DNA from: JAMXLO01 sp963749575
GTDB taxonomy: Bacteria > Pseudomonadota > Alphaproteobacteria > Acetobacterales > Acetobacteraceae
DNA: 64,000 bases
Reading direction: 5' to 3'
Assembly (NCBI GenBank): GCA_963749575.1
Contig: CAVVNM010000016.1
Location: 62,001-126,000, forward strand
This document shows, one piece after another, positions 1 to 8,735 of the stretch. Each line of letters begins with the position of its first letter. The stretch's first letter is position 1. Position numbers and translations under genes: made by a program. The notes beneath the pieces are model-generated. The model had not been told where the DNA came from, did not search any database, and worked only from the letters and a program-made list of their open reading frames with translations.

Positions 1-2
1 AC

Positions 3-194
3 AAGGTCGACATCGCACAGAGGGTTGCAATCCAGCGCAACACATTCGGTGAAATCGTCGCGGAATACACCAGCAGTGTGGCGGGCGAAGTCTCCGGTTA
101 TCGCACCGACGCGACAGCCGAGCCCGGCACGCCGCTGGTGTTCATTTTTTACAACAATCCAACCCGAGAGGACCCGGTGGATTACTCTGAGTGA
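3..194 (+). CDS. 3' end of a probable succinylglutamate desuccinylase/aspartoacylase-like protein (partial)
   Basis: An open frame runs in from the left edge and stops with TGA at 192-194, giving the last 63 residues of a protein. The text reads like the C-terminal beta-barrel end of AstE/AspA-type (M14-like) zinc amidohydrolases: a run RNTFGEIVAEYTSSVAGEV followed by EPGTPLVFIF. The catalytic zinc ligands would lie upstream, outside the window, so the activity cannot be checked. It ends about 155 bp before the convergent GDSL hydrolase. It could be another lipoyl-like barrel protein; the family call is recognition by pattern only. Confidence 0.5.
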   Translation, partial: KVDIAQRVAIQRNTFGEIVAEYTSSVAGEVSGYRTDATAEPGTPLVFIFYNNPTREDPVDYSE

Positions 195-348
195 GCGGAG
201 CCACGAGATTGATCGGGCCAAGCAGTGGGCCGATTGGTAACCTCTCCGTGACTGACAACGCCGACGCGGTGACGACACGCCTTCCCTGTTGTTGCGTTCA
301 TCCGCAGTCGAGGAGCGGCATGCGCCGCATTCCCAAACAACCCGAAGC

Positions 349-1686
349 CTACTTCGCTGGGCCTGGTGCGATCAGTGGCTCGAGGTCGATGGTGGCCGCC
401 ATCGCCGCGTATCCTGCGCGGTTTGGGTGCAGCTTGTCGCCGGGACCGCCAGTGGTGCTCTCTGGCACGAACTCCACCCGCATTCCGCCCGTGGTCGGGT
501 CGAGCGTCGCCCGATCGAAGTCGGCGACGCCATCGAATACGCCGCCGCTGCGAATGAAGTCGTTCAGGATCCTGCGCTGGACATCCTGCTCCGGGCTTCC
601 GTGCGCAGGATTGCTGCTGCCGAGCGCGGTGGTGACAGTGGCGCCGATGATGCGCACGCCTGGGATGCGCTGGCGCATGTGCGCGACACCCCTGCGCATG
701 CCCGCGATAACCGCCTCTGCCGTGGCGTTGCCGCTCTTGCTGAGATCATTAATGCCCTCGAGCCAGATCACCGCGGTCACCCCGGAGAGGTCGATTGCGT
801 CGCGGTCCAGGCGGTCCAGTGCCGAGGGTCCGCCAGAGAAGGGCCGCTGCGGCGTGTAGGTATCGGGGCCGACCACACGGTTCCCGCCAATCCCGGCATT
901 GACGACGGCGGCATGCTCTGCGCCTGCCATATGCAGGCGCTGCAGCAGCACATCAGGCCAGCGGTCGCTTCCGTTCAATGTGCTGGCCGTGCCGTCGGTG
1001 ATCGAGTCGCCGAGGGCTACAATCACGTGGGTATCTTCCGGGTCCGCCATGTCCACGGCGTCGAGGAAATACCAGGAGGTCGTGCTGAAGGGAAACTCGA
1101 GCACGCCATTCGCATCGCCCTTGGCGCCAGCACCGGGCGGGGTAAGGTAGGATGTGATCAGCGCTTTGGCGTGCCAGGTCATCGGGCCGCTCTCGCCGGC
1201 GACGTGGAAGCTGACCGCCAGTTGGCGTCCGAGCAGGGTGGCATCGGCGGGTGCGTGCACGTAGGGCAGCGGCACCGGGTCGCTCCATACCGACTGGCCC
1301 GGCGCGACGGTAACGCTGTGCTGGCCGCCAAATGAAACTGGCTGGTTGCTGCCGGGCTCCACCACTGAACCCGACCGCTGCAGCCCTGCAAAGACACCGT
1401 CGAAGGTGACGGGGCGCGTGCCGAAGGCGTTGTCGAAGCGGAAGCGCGTCTGCGGGCCCCAGAGGCTTGGGCGCACAATCAGCCGGAAGGTCTGATCGCG
1501 GGCTCCGGTTGCGGGCGAGGCGAAGGCGAGATGCAGGTCCGGCTCGGCAGACGGGTTGCCGGTGGGGTAGGGGCCCTGGACCGATCCGGCCCAACTCGTG
1601 GCCCAATGCGGTGAGGTCTGCGCCGCCGCATTGGTGCCAACCGAGGCTAGAATACACGCAGGCAGCAGGCTGTGGCGCAGACGCAT
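349..1686 (-). CDS. Secreted SGNH/GDSL-family hydrolase
   Basis: A 445-residue protein with all blocks of SGNH hydrolases: GDSITDG (nucleophile Ser near residue 228), a GIND block (near 311) and DKLHPNRAGY near the C-terminus, which carries the Asp/His pair. Such enzymes hydrolyse esters of lipids or carbohydrates. The first 20-odd residues (MRLRHSLLPACILASVG, then Ala-rich, AQ) form a signal peptide, so the enzyme is exported. I chose the ATG at 1686, not an in-frame upstream start at 1737, because GCGAAGGAAC lies just before it and the signal peptide begins there. The roughly 200 residues before the GDS block form a beta-rich domain seen in many long GDSL proteins. Monocistronic; substrate unknown. 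Confidence 0.85.
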   Translation of the reverse strand: MRLRHSLLPACILASVGTNAAAQTSPHWATSWAGSVQGPYPTGNPSAEPDLHLAFASPATGARDQTFRLIVRPSLWGPQTRFRFDNAFGTRPVTFDGVFAGLQRSGSVVEPGSNQPVSFGGQHSVTVAPGQSVWSDPVPLPYVHAPADATLLGRQLAVSFHVAGESGPMTWHAKALITSYLTPPGAGAKGDANGVLEFPFSTTSWYFLDAVDMADPEDTHVIVALGDSITDGTASTLNGSDRWPDVLLQRLHMAGAEHAAVVNAGIGGNRVVGPDTYTPQRPFSGGPSALDRLDRDAIDLSGVTAVIWLEGINDLSKSGNATAEAVIAGMRRGVAHMRQRIPGVRIIGATVTTALGSSNPAHGSPEQDVQRRILNDFIRSGGVFDGVADFDRATLDPTTGGMRVEFVPESTTGGPGDKLHPNRAGYAAMAATIDLEPLIAPGPAK

Positions 1687-1996
1687 GTTCGTTCCTTCGC
1701 CCGGCCGAACGCCGGCTTGAAAGCAGTTTGCCGGCACCCCTCATGGCATATCCAATGGGAGCCTGCTTACCATCCGGTTCTGTCCAAGACCATCAGGCAT
1801 GCCAGTTCGCGGCGTCTTCGGCGAAGCATTGCATTGTCGACGTCGCGACTGCGCGATCTGTTCGAGCGAGGCGATGCAAATCATTTCCAGAGAAAAGTTC
1901 GATCATTCCGAGAAATTTAATTGATTGGACAGATGAATGCCGGGTGATTATTGCCCGCGTCCAGATTGAGCAACGCAGACTACGATTGGAGAAGGC
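1687..1996. other. Divergent intergenic region between GDSL hydrolase and katG
   Basis: About 310 bp separating two divergent genes, so it should hold both promoters. The part from 1895 to 1985 is AT-richer than its surroundings. I looked for an OxyR-type spaced ATAG/CTAT pattern and could not identify one with confidence. The katG ribosome-binding site is GGAGAAGG at 1988-1995. A very long open frame on the minus strand across katG is a shadow. Confidence 0.5.
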
Positions 1997-4201
1997 ATGA
2001 ACGCCGAGAGCAAGTGTCCGATGGGTGCCGGGGCCAGCAGGAACGCCATTGTCCGGAGCATGTCGAACCAGCTCTGGTGGCCGAACCGGTTGGATCTGTC
2101 CATACTCGGGCAGAACTCTCCCCTGACGGATCCGATGGGAAAGGACTTCAGCTATGCGGAGGAGTTCAAGAGTCTCGACCTGAATGCGGTAAAACAGGAC
2201 ATTTTCGCACTGATGACCAGGTCGCAGGACTGGTGGCCAGCCGACTACGGCCATTATGGTCCGCTGTTCATCCGCATGGCGTGGCACAGCGCGGGCACTT
2301 ACCGCACCAGCGATGGCCGCGGCGGCGGCGGCGCAGGCACGCAGCGCTTTGCTCCTCTCAACAGCTGGCCCGACAATGCGAACCTCGACAAGGCGCGCCT
2401 GTTGCTCTGGCCGATCAAGCAGAAAGTCGGCCGGAAAATCTCCTGGGGCGACCTGATGATCCTCGCCGGGAACTGCGCCCTCGAATCGATGGGCTTCAAG
2501 ACCGCCGGTTTCGCCGGCGGACGCGTGGACGTCTGGGAGCCGCTGGACGACATTTACTGGGGGCGTGAGGGCAAATGGCTGGCGGACGAGCGCTATAGCG
2601 GCGACAGGGACCTTGAGAATCCGCTCGCGGCCGTTCAGATGGGCCTGATCTACGTCAATCCCGAGGGTCCGAATGGCAAGCCCGATCCGCTTGCCGCGGC
2701 GCGCGACATTCGTGAGACCTTCGCACGGATGGCGATGAACGACGAAGAGACGGTCGCGCTCATCGCCGGCGGGCACACGTTCGGCAAGACCCATGGCGCT
2801 GCCGACCCGGCCCGCTATGTCGGTCCGGAACCCGAGGGCGCCGCCATCGAGCACCAAGGCCTGGGCTGGCACAACAGCTTCGGCAGCGGCCGTGGCGACG
2901 ACACGATCACCAGCGGGCTCGAGGGTGCCTGGACCAAGAACCCGGTGAAGTGGGACAACGGCTTCTTTGAGAACCTGTTCGGCTACGAGTGGGAGCTGAC
3001 CAAGAGCCCCGCGGGCGCCTGGCAGTGGACGCCGAAGGACGCATCGGCCGCGGGCACCGTGCCGGACGCGCACGACCCGTCGAAGCGGCACGCGCCAATG
3101 ATGTTGACGACCGACCTCGCACTGCGGATGGACCCGATCTACGCGCCGATCTCGCGGCGCTTCTACGAGAACCCGGATCAGTTGGCCGTGGCCTTCGCCG
3201 AGGCGTGGTACAAGCTGACCCACCGCGACATGGGTCCGCTGTCCCGATATCTTGGCCCGGAAGTGCCTGCGGAGCCGCGTCTGTGGCAGGATCCGGTTCC
3301 CGCCCTCGATCATGGACTGGTGGGCGTTGAGGACATCGCCGCGCTCAAGGCGAAGATCCTTGCCGCGGGACTGTCGATCTCGCGGCTGGTCAAGACCGCC
3401 TGGGCATCTGCTGCGACGTTCCGCGGCGGCGACAAGCGCGGCGGGGCCAACGGGGCGCGCATCCGGCTCGCTCCGCAGAAGGACTGGGCGATCAACGAAC
3501 CGGCTGAGCTGGCCGTTGCGTTGGCGACGCTGGAGAAGGTCCAGCAGGAGTTCAACGCATCGCAGTTCGGCAGCAAGAAGGTTTCGCTGGCCGATGTGAT
3601 CGTTCTCGGCGGCTGCGCGGCGGTCGAGCAGGCGGCGAAGAATGCCGGCCACAATGTGCAGGTTCCGTTTACGCCAGGCCGCACCGATGCGTCGCAGGAG
3701 CAGACCGATGTCGACTCCTTCGCCGTGCTCGAGGCCAAGGCAGACGGGTTCCGTAACTACATCAGCGGCGAGCACGACCGCTCGCCGGAGGAATTGCTGG
3801 TCGATCGCGCGCAGCTCCTGACGCTGACCGCCCCCGAGATGACAGTTCTGGTCGGCGGGCTGCGTGTGCTGGGCGCAAACTTCGGTGGGTCCAACCTCGG
3901 TGTCTTCACCGACCGGCCAGGGACGCTGACCAACGATTTCTTCGTGAACCTGCTCAAGACGAGCACAGGCATGAAGTGGGAAGCGACCTCGGACAGCAAA
4001 ACCGCGTTCGTGGCGCGCGATCGTGCGAGCGGCGAAAAGCAGTGGGCTGGGACCCGTGTCGACCTCATTTTTGGTTCGAACTCTCAGCTCCGCGCCCTTG
4101 CGGAAGCCTACGCGACCGACGATGCGGCGGGGGCCTTCGTGACTGCCTTTGTCGCGGCATGGAGCAAGGTGATGAACGCCGACCGGTTCGACCTGGCGTA
4201 A
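1997..4201 (+). CDS. katG: Catalase-peroxidase KatG
   Basis: A 734-residue haem enzyme that removes H2O2 by catalase and peroxidase activity in the cytoplasm. The distal haem triad is visible in FIRMAWHSAGTYR: Arg93, Trp96 and His97. Trp96 is also the Trp of the Met-Tyr-Trp crosslink that gives KatG its catalase activity; the Tyr is in GLIYVNPEGPNG. The proximal His is in the GGHTFGKTHGA block. The C-terminal half is the degenerate second peroxidase domain, and total length is normal (720-750). The start has GGAGAAGGC directly upstream. Monocistronic, with a terminator-like hairpin about 150 bp downstream. An intact, confidently identified gene. Confidence 0.97.
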   Translation: MNAESKCPMGAGASRNAIVRSMSNQLWWPNRLDLSILGQNSPLTDPMGKDFSYAEEFKSLDLNAVKQDIFALMTRSQDWWPADYGHYGPLFIRMAWHSAGTYRTSDGRGGGGAGTQRFAPLNSWPDNANLDKARLLLWPIKQKVGRKISWGDLMILAGNCALESMGFKTAGFAGGRVDVWEPLDDIYWGREGKWLADERYSGDRDLENPLAAVQMGLIYVNPEGPNGKPDPLAAARDIRETFARMAMNDEETVALIAGGHTFGKTHGAADPARYVGPEPEGAAIEHQGLGWHNSFGSGRGDDTITSGLEGAWTKNPVKWDNGFFENLFGYEWELTKSPAGAWQWTPKDASAAGTVPDAHDPSKRHAPMMLTTDLALRMDPIYAPISRRFYENPDQLAVAFAEAWYKLTHRDMGPLSRYLGPEVPAEPRLWQDPVPALDHGLVGVEDIAALKAKILAAGLSISRLVKTAWASAATFRGGDKRGGANGARIRLAPQKDWAINEPAELAVALATLEKVQQEFNASQFGSKKVSLADVIVLGGCAAVEQAAKNAGHNVQVPFTPGRTDASQEQTDVDSFAVLEAKADGFRNYISGEHDRSPEELLVDRAQLLTLTAPEMTVLVGGLRVLGANFGGSNLGVFTDRPGTLTNDFFVNLLKTSTGMKWEATSDSKTAFVARDRASGEKQWAGTRVDLIFGSNSQLRALAEAYATDDAAGAFVTAFVAAWSKVMNADRFDLA

Positions 4202-4710
4202 TTGTCGGCGCGCGGGTTCCCGACCGGCGGCGTCGGGGATCTGCGCCGCGTCCTCACCTTCTCGCTTGCATCCAGATCGATACCCGCGAGCATCTTCTTC
4301 CATCCGAAAAGCGCACTGGAGAGCCGTGACCATAGGATGCCGATGAGGTCCTTGCCCCATCTCAGCGGGGGGGCTTTTTGAACCGCGCTGGATCGCCAAG
4401 TCGCGCGATTTCCTCCGCTGTCGACATGCGCCGAATCAAGGGCTTCATGGGGCCGGCAAATCGATCGGTCAGCGCCCGGATGCAGCGACCGCGCAGGTAG
4501 ACAAAGTGTGGCCCGGAGGCGGGCCTCGCCGCTCAATGGCCGGCATGGGCACGTAACAGCGGGCTTTCTCGCGCCGGCCGTTGCTCACGCTGGGTTCGTC
4601 ATCCTGGAGGAACAGCTTCTCGGGATGTAGAGTTTGGCCGATACCAATAGGCCAGACATCCCAGGACGGGCCCGCCCGGTCGCAGTCGCAGCACGCACGA
4701 GGAACATCCA
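4202..4710. other. Intergenic region after katG
   Basis: About 510 bp without a convincing gene. It holds one terminator-like hairpin (4354-4379). On the minus strand, 4200-4380 can be read as a basic, Trp-containing peptide (RWGKDLIGILWSRLSSALFG), which may be a remnant of a small gene; I do not recognise it and no good start supports it. The aldolase RBS (ACGAGGAAC) is at the right end. Confidence 0.4.
4354..4379 (+). terminator. Probable Rho-independent terminator downstream of katG
   Basis: GCCCC (4354-4358) pairs with GGGGC (4370-4374) across an 11-nt loop and is followed at once by TTTTT. The stem is short and GC-only with a U tract, as expected of an intrinsic terminator, but it lies 150 bp after the katG stop. 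Confidence 0.45.
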
Positions 4711-5424
4711 ATGAAGCAACCGAACCGAATCAAGGCCGCCATCCGTGCGGGCCGTCAGGCATACGGCTACACGCTTTCGTTTCCATCCCCATGGGTGATC
4801 GACATCCTGGGCCAAATCGACTTCGATTACGTCTTCATCGATGGCGAGCACGGCCCCTTCGATCTGGGCCAGCTCGAAGACCTCTGCCGCACCGCCGAAC
4901 GCCACAACGTCACAACGATGGCCAGGGTGCCGGACATCGGCGCATCGACCATCCTGCGCTATCTCGATCGCGGCATCAGGGGCATCCTCGGGCCGCACAT
5001 CGCCACCGAGGCGGACGCCCGCCGGCTGGTCCGCGCATGCTACTTCGGCCCGCTCGGCGAGCGGTCATTCGGGGGGAATCGCGGCACCGATTACAATGCC
5101 GGGATTGCCGACAAGGCGGCGTACTATCGTGAGGCAAACGACCAGATGCTGGTGTGCGCCTTGCTGGAAGATGTCGCCGTGCTGGACAATCTCGAGGCCA
5201 TACTCTCGGTGCCGGGCATCGACCTGTACAGCATCGGGCCAAACGATTTCGCCCAGAGCCTTGGCTATCCGGGCCAGCCCGACCATCCGGAAGTCGTCAA
5301 GACAATGCAGGACCTCACCGGCCGCATCCATCAGGCCGGTAGCGCGATGCAGCAGGATGTGATGCAAGGCGCATGGATCAGCGACATGTTGCTCGATGCA
5401 GGTCGTCGCATTCTACCAGCGTAG
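4711..5424 (+). CDS. HpcH/HpaI-family class II aldolase
   Basis: A 237-residue protein of the HpcH/HpaI aldolase family (TIM barrel, divalent metal dependent), which cleaves 2-keto-3-deoxy acids such as 4-hydroxy-2-oxoheptanedioate to pyruvate or related products plus an aldehyde. Family marks: FDYVFIDGEHGPFD near residues 38-51 (Glu-His of the metal/substrate pocket), an Arg in TMARVPD, RGIRGILGPHI, and the late SIGPNDFAQSLGYPGQ block. The C-terminus (LLLDAGRRILP) fits. Length is at the short end of the family (about 250). The ATG is preceded by CACGAGGAACATCCA. No pathway partner is adjacent, so the substrate cannot be given. Confidence 0.85.
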   Translation: MKQPNRIKAAIRAGRQAYGYTLSFPSPWVIDILGQIDFDYVFIDGEHGPFDLGQLEDLCRTAERHNVTTMARVPDIGASTILRYLDRGIRGILGPHIATEADARRLVRACYFGPLGERSFGGNRGTDYNAGIADKAAYYREANDQMLVCALLEDVAVLDNLEAILSVPGIDLYSIGPNDFAQSLGYPGQPDHPEVVKTMQDLTGRIHQAGSAMQQDVMQGAWISDMLLDAGRRILPA

Positions 5425-5876
5425 CCTCGATAAACGCCGGCGTCCCGACCCAATATCCGTGCCTGCGCGCGACCAGGCGGCTGCACCTTTGCCTGCCTGC
5501 CGCAAGCGAGTTTAGTGCGCATTGCACGGCACGCTGGCTGGTGCCAAGCGCAACCAGCAAGACGGGCACCGCCGCATGCTGGTCTTCGACGGGTCGCGCC
5601 AGCACGGCGACCTCGCGGGGCGCGGCTGGCCGGCTACGCCATCAATTCCACGCTAGCGGTTGTCTGCTCTTGCGTCCCCTTTTGCTCGAACGCCGAGAGT
5701 GCGGGCGTGAGCAGGCCAACGTGGCTTTCGTCCTCAGACCCATAACAGAAAGGCCGCAGATCCCAAATACTGCCGACCTCCGTTGCCCACCTGGGACGCG
5801 GCCGTCTTCGGGTCTTGGCATGTGTGCTGGAAGTGGGAGTTTGGACTGCAAACCGCGTTTACGATATGTCAAGGCC
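5425..5876. other. Intergenic region upstream of the hydrogenase regulator
   Basis: About 450 bp with no convincing gene. An open frame continuous with the regulator runs back to 5373, but its first 168 codons encode low-complexity Arg/Ser/Cys-rich text unlike any receiver domain and overlap the aldolase, so I treat it as non-coding leader. It should contain the regulator's promoter; no clear -35/-10 pair was picked out. Confidence 0.4.
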
Positions 5877-7394
5877 ATGCCCAACCGTACCTGGACGATT
5901 CTGGTGATCGAAGCCCAGCTGCCGGCGCAGGGCCAGATCGCTGGCTGCCTGGGCGACGATTACCGGGTACTGACGGCCGGTTCCGGCCACGCCGCATTGG
6001 AAATTCTCAAATGCGAGGAGATCGACCTGGTCCTGTGCGATCAGTCGCTGCCCGACATGACCGGCGTCGAATTCTTTAGTCAAATTCGGATTGGCAGCCC
6101 GGAGGCGATCCGCGTGCTGCTAACCGAATGCCGTGATCCCGATGAGGTGATCCGCTCCATCAACGAGGCCGCAGTCTACCAGATCATCTCAAAGGCATGG
6201 CAATCGGACCAGCTGCGCCTGCTGATCCGCCGCGCGCTGGAAAGCCGCGAACTGGCCCGCCTGCATCGTTACCTCAGCCGGGAGCTGAAGTTCGCCGATG
6301 AGGTGTTGCGGCAGCAGAACCGCAAGATGACGAAGCAGCTGCAAAGTGCCTACGAGTTCGACAAGCTGGTGTTTGCCAGCGACAGCATGATGGAGGTCTG
6401 CAACCTGGCGCGGCGGGCGGCGGCGACCGATCTTCCAGTGTTGATCCAGGGCGAGACCGGCACTGGCAAGGAACTCATGGCTCGGGCGGTGCATTTCTTC
6501 AGCGGCCGCAACAAATATCCGTTCCTGGCGCAGAACTGTGCCGCTCTGCCGGACGAGTTGCTGCACTCAGAGCTGTTCGGTCATAAGCGCGGCGCCTTCA
6601 CCGGCGCGATCAGCGACCGGCTGGGCCTGTTCGCAGCCGCCGATGGCGGCACTGTGTTCCTCGACGAGATCGGCGACGTGTCGGCCGCATTCCAGGTCAG
6701 TCTGCTGCGACTGTTGCAGGACGGCGAGGTCAAACCGCTGGGCAGCCAGGCGGCCAAGCTTACCAATGTGCGGATCATCGCCGCGACCAACCAGCGGCTG
6801 AAGGAGCTCGTCGATCAGGGCCGGTTCCGTCGTGACCTGTATTTCCGGCTGCGTGGCTTCGAGTTGAGCCTGCCGCCGCTGCGCGATCGGGTGGAGGACA
6901 TCGCCATCCTGGCCGAGCACGCGGCGAGCAAATATGCCAGGTCGATCAACCGAAAGATCGCCGGCGTGTCCGCCGAGGTGCTGCGGCGGCTGCGCCTCCA
7001 TCCGTTCCCCGGCAATGTGCGCGAGCTGGAGAATGAAGTGCGGCGCATGGTTGCGCTGGCGGCGGACGGCGAGTTTCTGTCGCTGAAGCATATGTCGCCT
7101 GAATTTGTCCGCCTCAATCCCGAGCACCGGGCCGACACCAGGATCCCGGGCTTACTGAAGGACGGGAGTACGCTGAAGGGGAAGGTTGAGGCGTTGGAGG
7201 CGCACCTCGTGTCGGAGGCGCTGCTGCATCACAAATGGAATCATAGTCGGGCGGCGCGCGAACTCGGGATTTCGCGTGTGGGTTTGGCCAATAAGATCAA
7301 GCGCTACAATCTGGATCGCGGGGCCACCCATGACGCCATAGGTGCGACGGTGCATGGCCGTGCAGGGGCGGCATATGTCCGACGACGCGCCTAG
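5877..7394 (+). CDS. hoxA: HoxA/HupR-type sigma54-dependent response regulator of hydrogenase genes
   Basis: A 505-residue NtrC-type activator. The N-terminal receiver (about 7-125) has the phospho-acceptor Asp55 in LVLCDQSLPDMTG and Lys in IISKAW, but only one acidic residue (Glu12) where two are usual. The AAA+ domain (about 165-400) has Walker A GETGTGKE, GAFTGA for sigma54 contact and a Walker B FLDEIGDV. The C-terminus is a Fis-type helix-turn-helix (SRAARELGISRVGLANKIKRY). It sits directly upstream of hup genes that have a -24/-12 promoter, matching HoxA/HupR, which activate hydrogenase operons; HupR can act when unphosphorylated. No HupT/HoxJ-like kinase or HupUV sensor is in the window. 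Start at 5877 is chosen because the receiver fold begins there; its RBS is weak. Confidence 0.85.
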   Translation: MPNRTWTILVIEAQLPAQGQIAGCLGDDYRVLTAGSGHAALEILKCEEIDLVLCDQSLPDMTGVEFFSQIRIGSPEAIRVLLTECRDPDEVIRSINEAAVYQIISKAWQSDQLRLLIRRALESRELARLHRYLSRELKFADEVLRQQNRKMTKQLQSAYEFDKLVFASDSMMEVCNLARRAAATDLPVLIQGETGTGKELMARAVHFFSGRNKYPFLAQNCAALPDELLHSELFGHKRGAFTGAISDRLGLFAAADGGTVFLDEIGDVSAAFQVSLLRLLQDGEVKPLGSQAAKLTNVRIIAATNQRLKELVDQGRFRRDLYFRLRGFELSLPPLRDRVEDIAILAEHAASKYARSINRKIAGVSAEVLRRLRLHPFPGNVRELENEVRRMVALAADGEFLSLKHMSPEFVRLNPEHRADTRIPGLLKDGSTLKGKVEALEAHLVSEALLHHKWNHSRAARELGISRVGLANKIKRYNLDRGATHDAIGATVHGRAGAAYVRRRA

Positions 7395-7551
7395 CAGATC
7401 GGTCGCCTTCGCCAGCGTGTTCACGACGCCTACCGTCGGGTGCGAGGTCCTCGGCACGGCGGAGCCGGCGCGACGGTTTGGCCTGAAGTTGGAGGCCGAA
7501 GTGCCCGGTGTGCGACAGCCGCAAGGGCGCTGCGACAATGCCAGTCCGCCG

Positions 7552-7608
7552 TTTACCGTGTCTGTAAATCAACTTTACATGCGGGCATTCTAGGCAAAGC
7601 AACTTTGC
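7552..7608. promoter_or_regulatory. Tandem palindromic operator upstream of hupSL
   Basis: Two 15-bp palindromes share one consensus: GTAAATCAACTTTAC (7564-7578) and GCAAAGCAACTTTGC (7594-7608). Both are G-Y-AAA-K-CAAC-TTT-R-C and start exactly 30 bp apart, about three helical turns. A further TTTAC half-site (7552-7556) stands 12 bp before the first. They lie about 80-120 bp upstream of the -24 element, where an NtrC-type enhancer-binding protein should bind. The obvious candidate is the HoxA-like regulator encoded just upstream; binding itself is inference. Confidence 0.65.
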
Positions 7609-7685
7609 ACCTCGTGATGACCGCGATCTGCCGGAGAGCGGGTTAACTGGTTGAAATTATTGGACCCAGGGATAGTGCCGGCAAC

Positions 7686-7701
7686 TGGCGCGTTTCTTGC
7701 G
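7686..7701 (+). promoter_or_regulatory. Sigma54 (-24/-12) promoter of the hydrogenase operon
   Basis: TGGCGCGTTTCTTGCG matches the RpoN consensus TGGCAC-N5-TTGCW, with exactly 10 bases between the invariant GG (7687-7688) and GC (7699-7700). Transcription should start near 7712, leaving a leader of about 35 nt before hupS with RBS AGGAGG. The preceding gene encodes a GAFTGA-containing activator, which makes a sigma54 promoter expected here. Confidence 0.8.
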
Positions 7702-7745
7702 TGGCTCCGCGTCGCCAAGGAAAAAACCACAGGAGGATAGCCGAG

Positions 7746-8708
7746 ATGGCGAATCTGCTTTGGCTGCAGGGCGGTGCGTGTTCCGGCAACACAATGTCGT
7801 TCCTCAACGCCGATGAGCCGAGCGCCTGCGATCTGGTGACCGATTTCGGCATCAATATCCTCTGGCACCCCTCGCTCGGTATGGAGCTGGGTGACAACCT
7901 GCAAAAGATCCTGCGCGATTGCGTCTCCGGCGCCATTCCGCTCGACATCTTCGTGTTCGAGGGCACGGTGGTGAACGCGCCGAACGGCACCGGCAACTGG
8001 AACCGCTTTGCCGGCCGGCCGATGAAGGAATGGGTGCGCGAGCTGTCCGGCGCGGCGCAGTTCGTCGTGGCGATCGGCGACTGTGCGACCTGGGGTGGTA
8101 TCCCGGCGACCGCGCCGAACCCTTCGGACTCGCAGGGGCTGCAATTCCTCAAGCGCGCGCACGGCGGCTTTCTGGGTGCCGGTTTCACGTCGAAGGCGGG
8201 CCTGCCGGTGATCAACATTCCCGGCTGTCCGGCGCATCCCGACTGGATCACCCAGATCGTCGTCGCGGTGGCGACCGGCCGTGCCGGCGATGTCGACCTC
8301 GACGATCTGCAGCGGCCGAAGACGTTCTTCCAGAGCTTCACGCAAACCGGCTGCACCCGGAACATGCATTTTGCCTACAAGGTTTCCGCCACCGAGTTCG
8401 GCCAGCGCAAGGGATGCCTGTTCTACGATCTGGGCTGCCGCGGCCCGATGACTCACTCGCCGTGCAACCGCATCTTGTGGAACCGCCAATCATCCAAGAC
8501 CCGCTCAGGCATGCCCTGCCTCGGCTGTACCGAGCCGGAGTTCCCGTTCTTCGATCTGGCGCCCGGCACGGTGTTCAAGACGCAGACCGTGATGGGCGTG
8601 CCGAAAGAGCTGCCACAAGGCATCGACAGGCGCGGCTACATTGCGCTGACCGGTGCCGCCAAGAATGCCGCTCCGGCCTGGGCCGAACGGGACATGTTCG
8701 TGGTCTGA
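7746..8708 (+). CDS. hupS: Group 2a-type [NiFe] hydrogenase small subunit
   Basis: A 320-residue electron-transfer subunit carrying three Fe-S clusters. It starts MANLLWLQGGACSGNTMSF and has no Tat signal or C-terminal anchor, as in cyanobacterial HupS and mycobacterial Huc (group 2a) and unlike membrane-bound group 1 enzymes. Proximal-cluster blocks: Cys12 in GGACSGN (Asn15 stands where group 1 enzymes have the second Cys of CxxC), GDCATWGG and NIPGCPAHPDW. Medial/distal blocks: QTGCTRNMHFAYK, KGCLFYDLGCRGP, CNRILWN and MPCLGCTEPEFPF. The missing second proximal Cys agrees with the three [3Fe-4S] clusters known for Huc. The start follows AGGAGGATAGCCGAG. First gene of the operon after a sigma54 promoter. 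Confidence 0.93.
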   Translation: MANLLWLQGGACSGNTMSFLNADEPSACDLVTDFGINILWHPSLGMELGDNLQKILRDCVSGAIPLDIFVFEGTVVNAPNGTGNWNRFAGRPMKEWVRELSGAAQFVVAIGDCATWGGIPATAPNPSDSQGLQFLKRAHGGFLGAGFTSKAGLPVINIPGCPAHPDWITQIVVAVATGRAGDVDLDDLQRPKTFFQSFTQTGCTRNMHFAYKVSATEFGQRKGCLFYDLGCRGPMTHSPCNRILWNRQSSKTRSGMPCLGCTEPEFPFFDLAPGTVFKTQTVMGVPKELPQGIDRRGYIALTGAAKNAAPAWAERDMFVV

Positions 8709-8735
8709 CGCCGCCAACCAACGGGAGGAAGCACA

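Noticed and set aside
1793..4399. An 868-codon open frame on the minus strand across katG
   Set aside because: Antisense shadow of a high-GC gene; composition is Arg/Gly/Ala/His-rich with no domain, while katG on the other strand is certain.
5373..5876. Upstream in-frame extension of the HoxA-like regulator by 168 codons
   Set aside because: Low-complexity text unlike any regulator, overlaps the aldolase gene, and the receiver fold starts at 5877.
7342..7593. An 83-codon open frame in the hup control region
   Set aside because: Overlaps the palindromic operators and the regulator end, has no RBS and no recognisable content.
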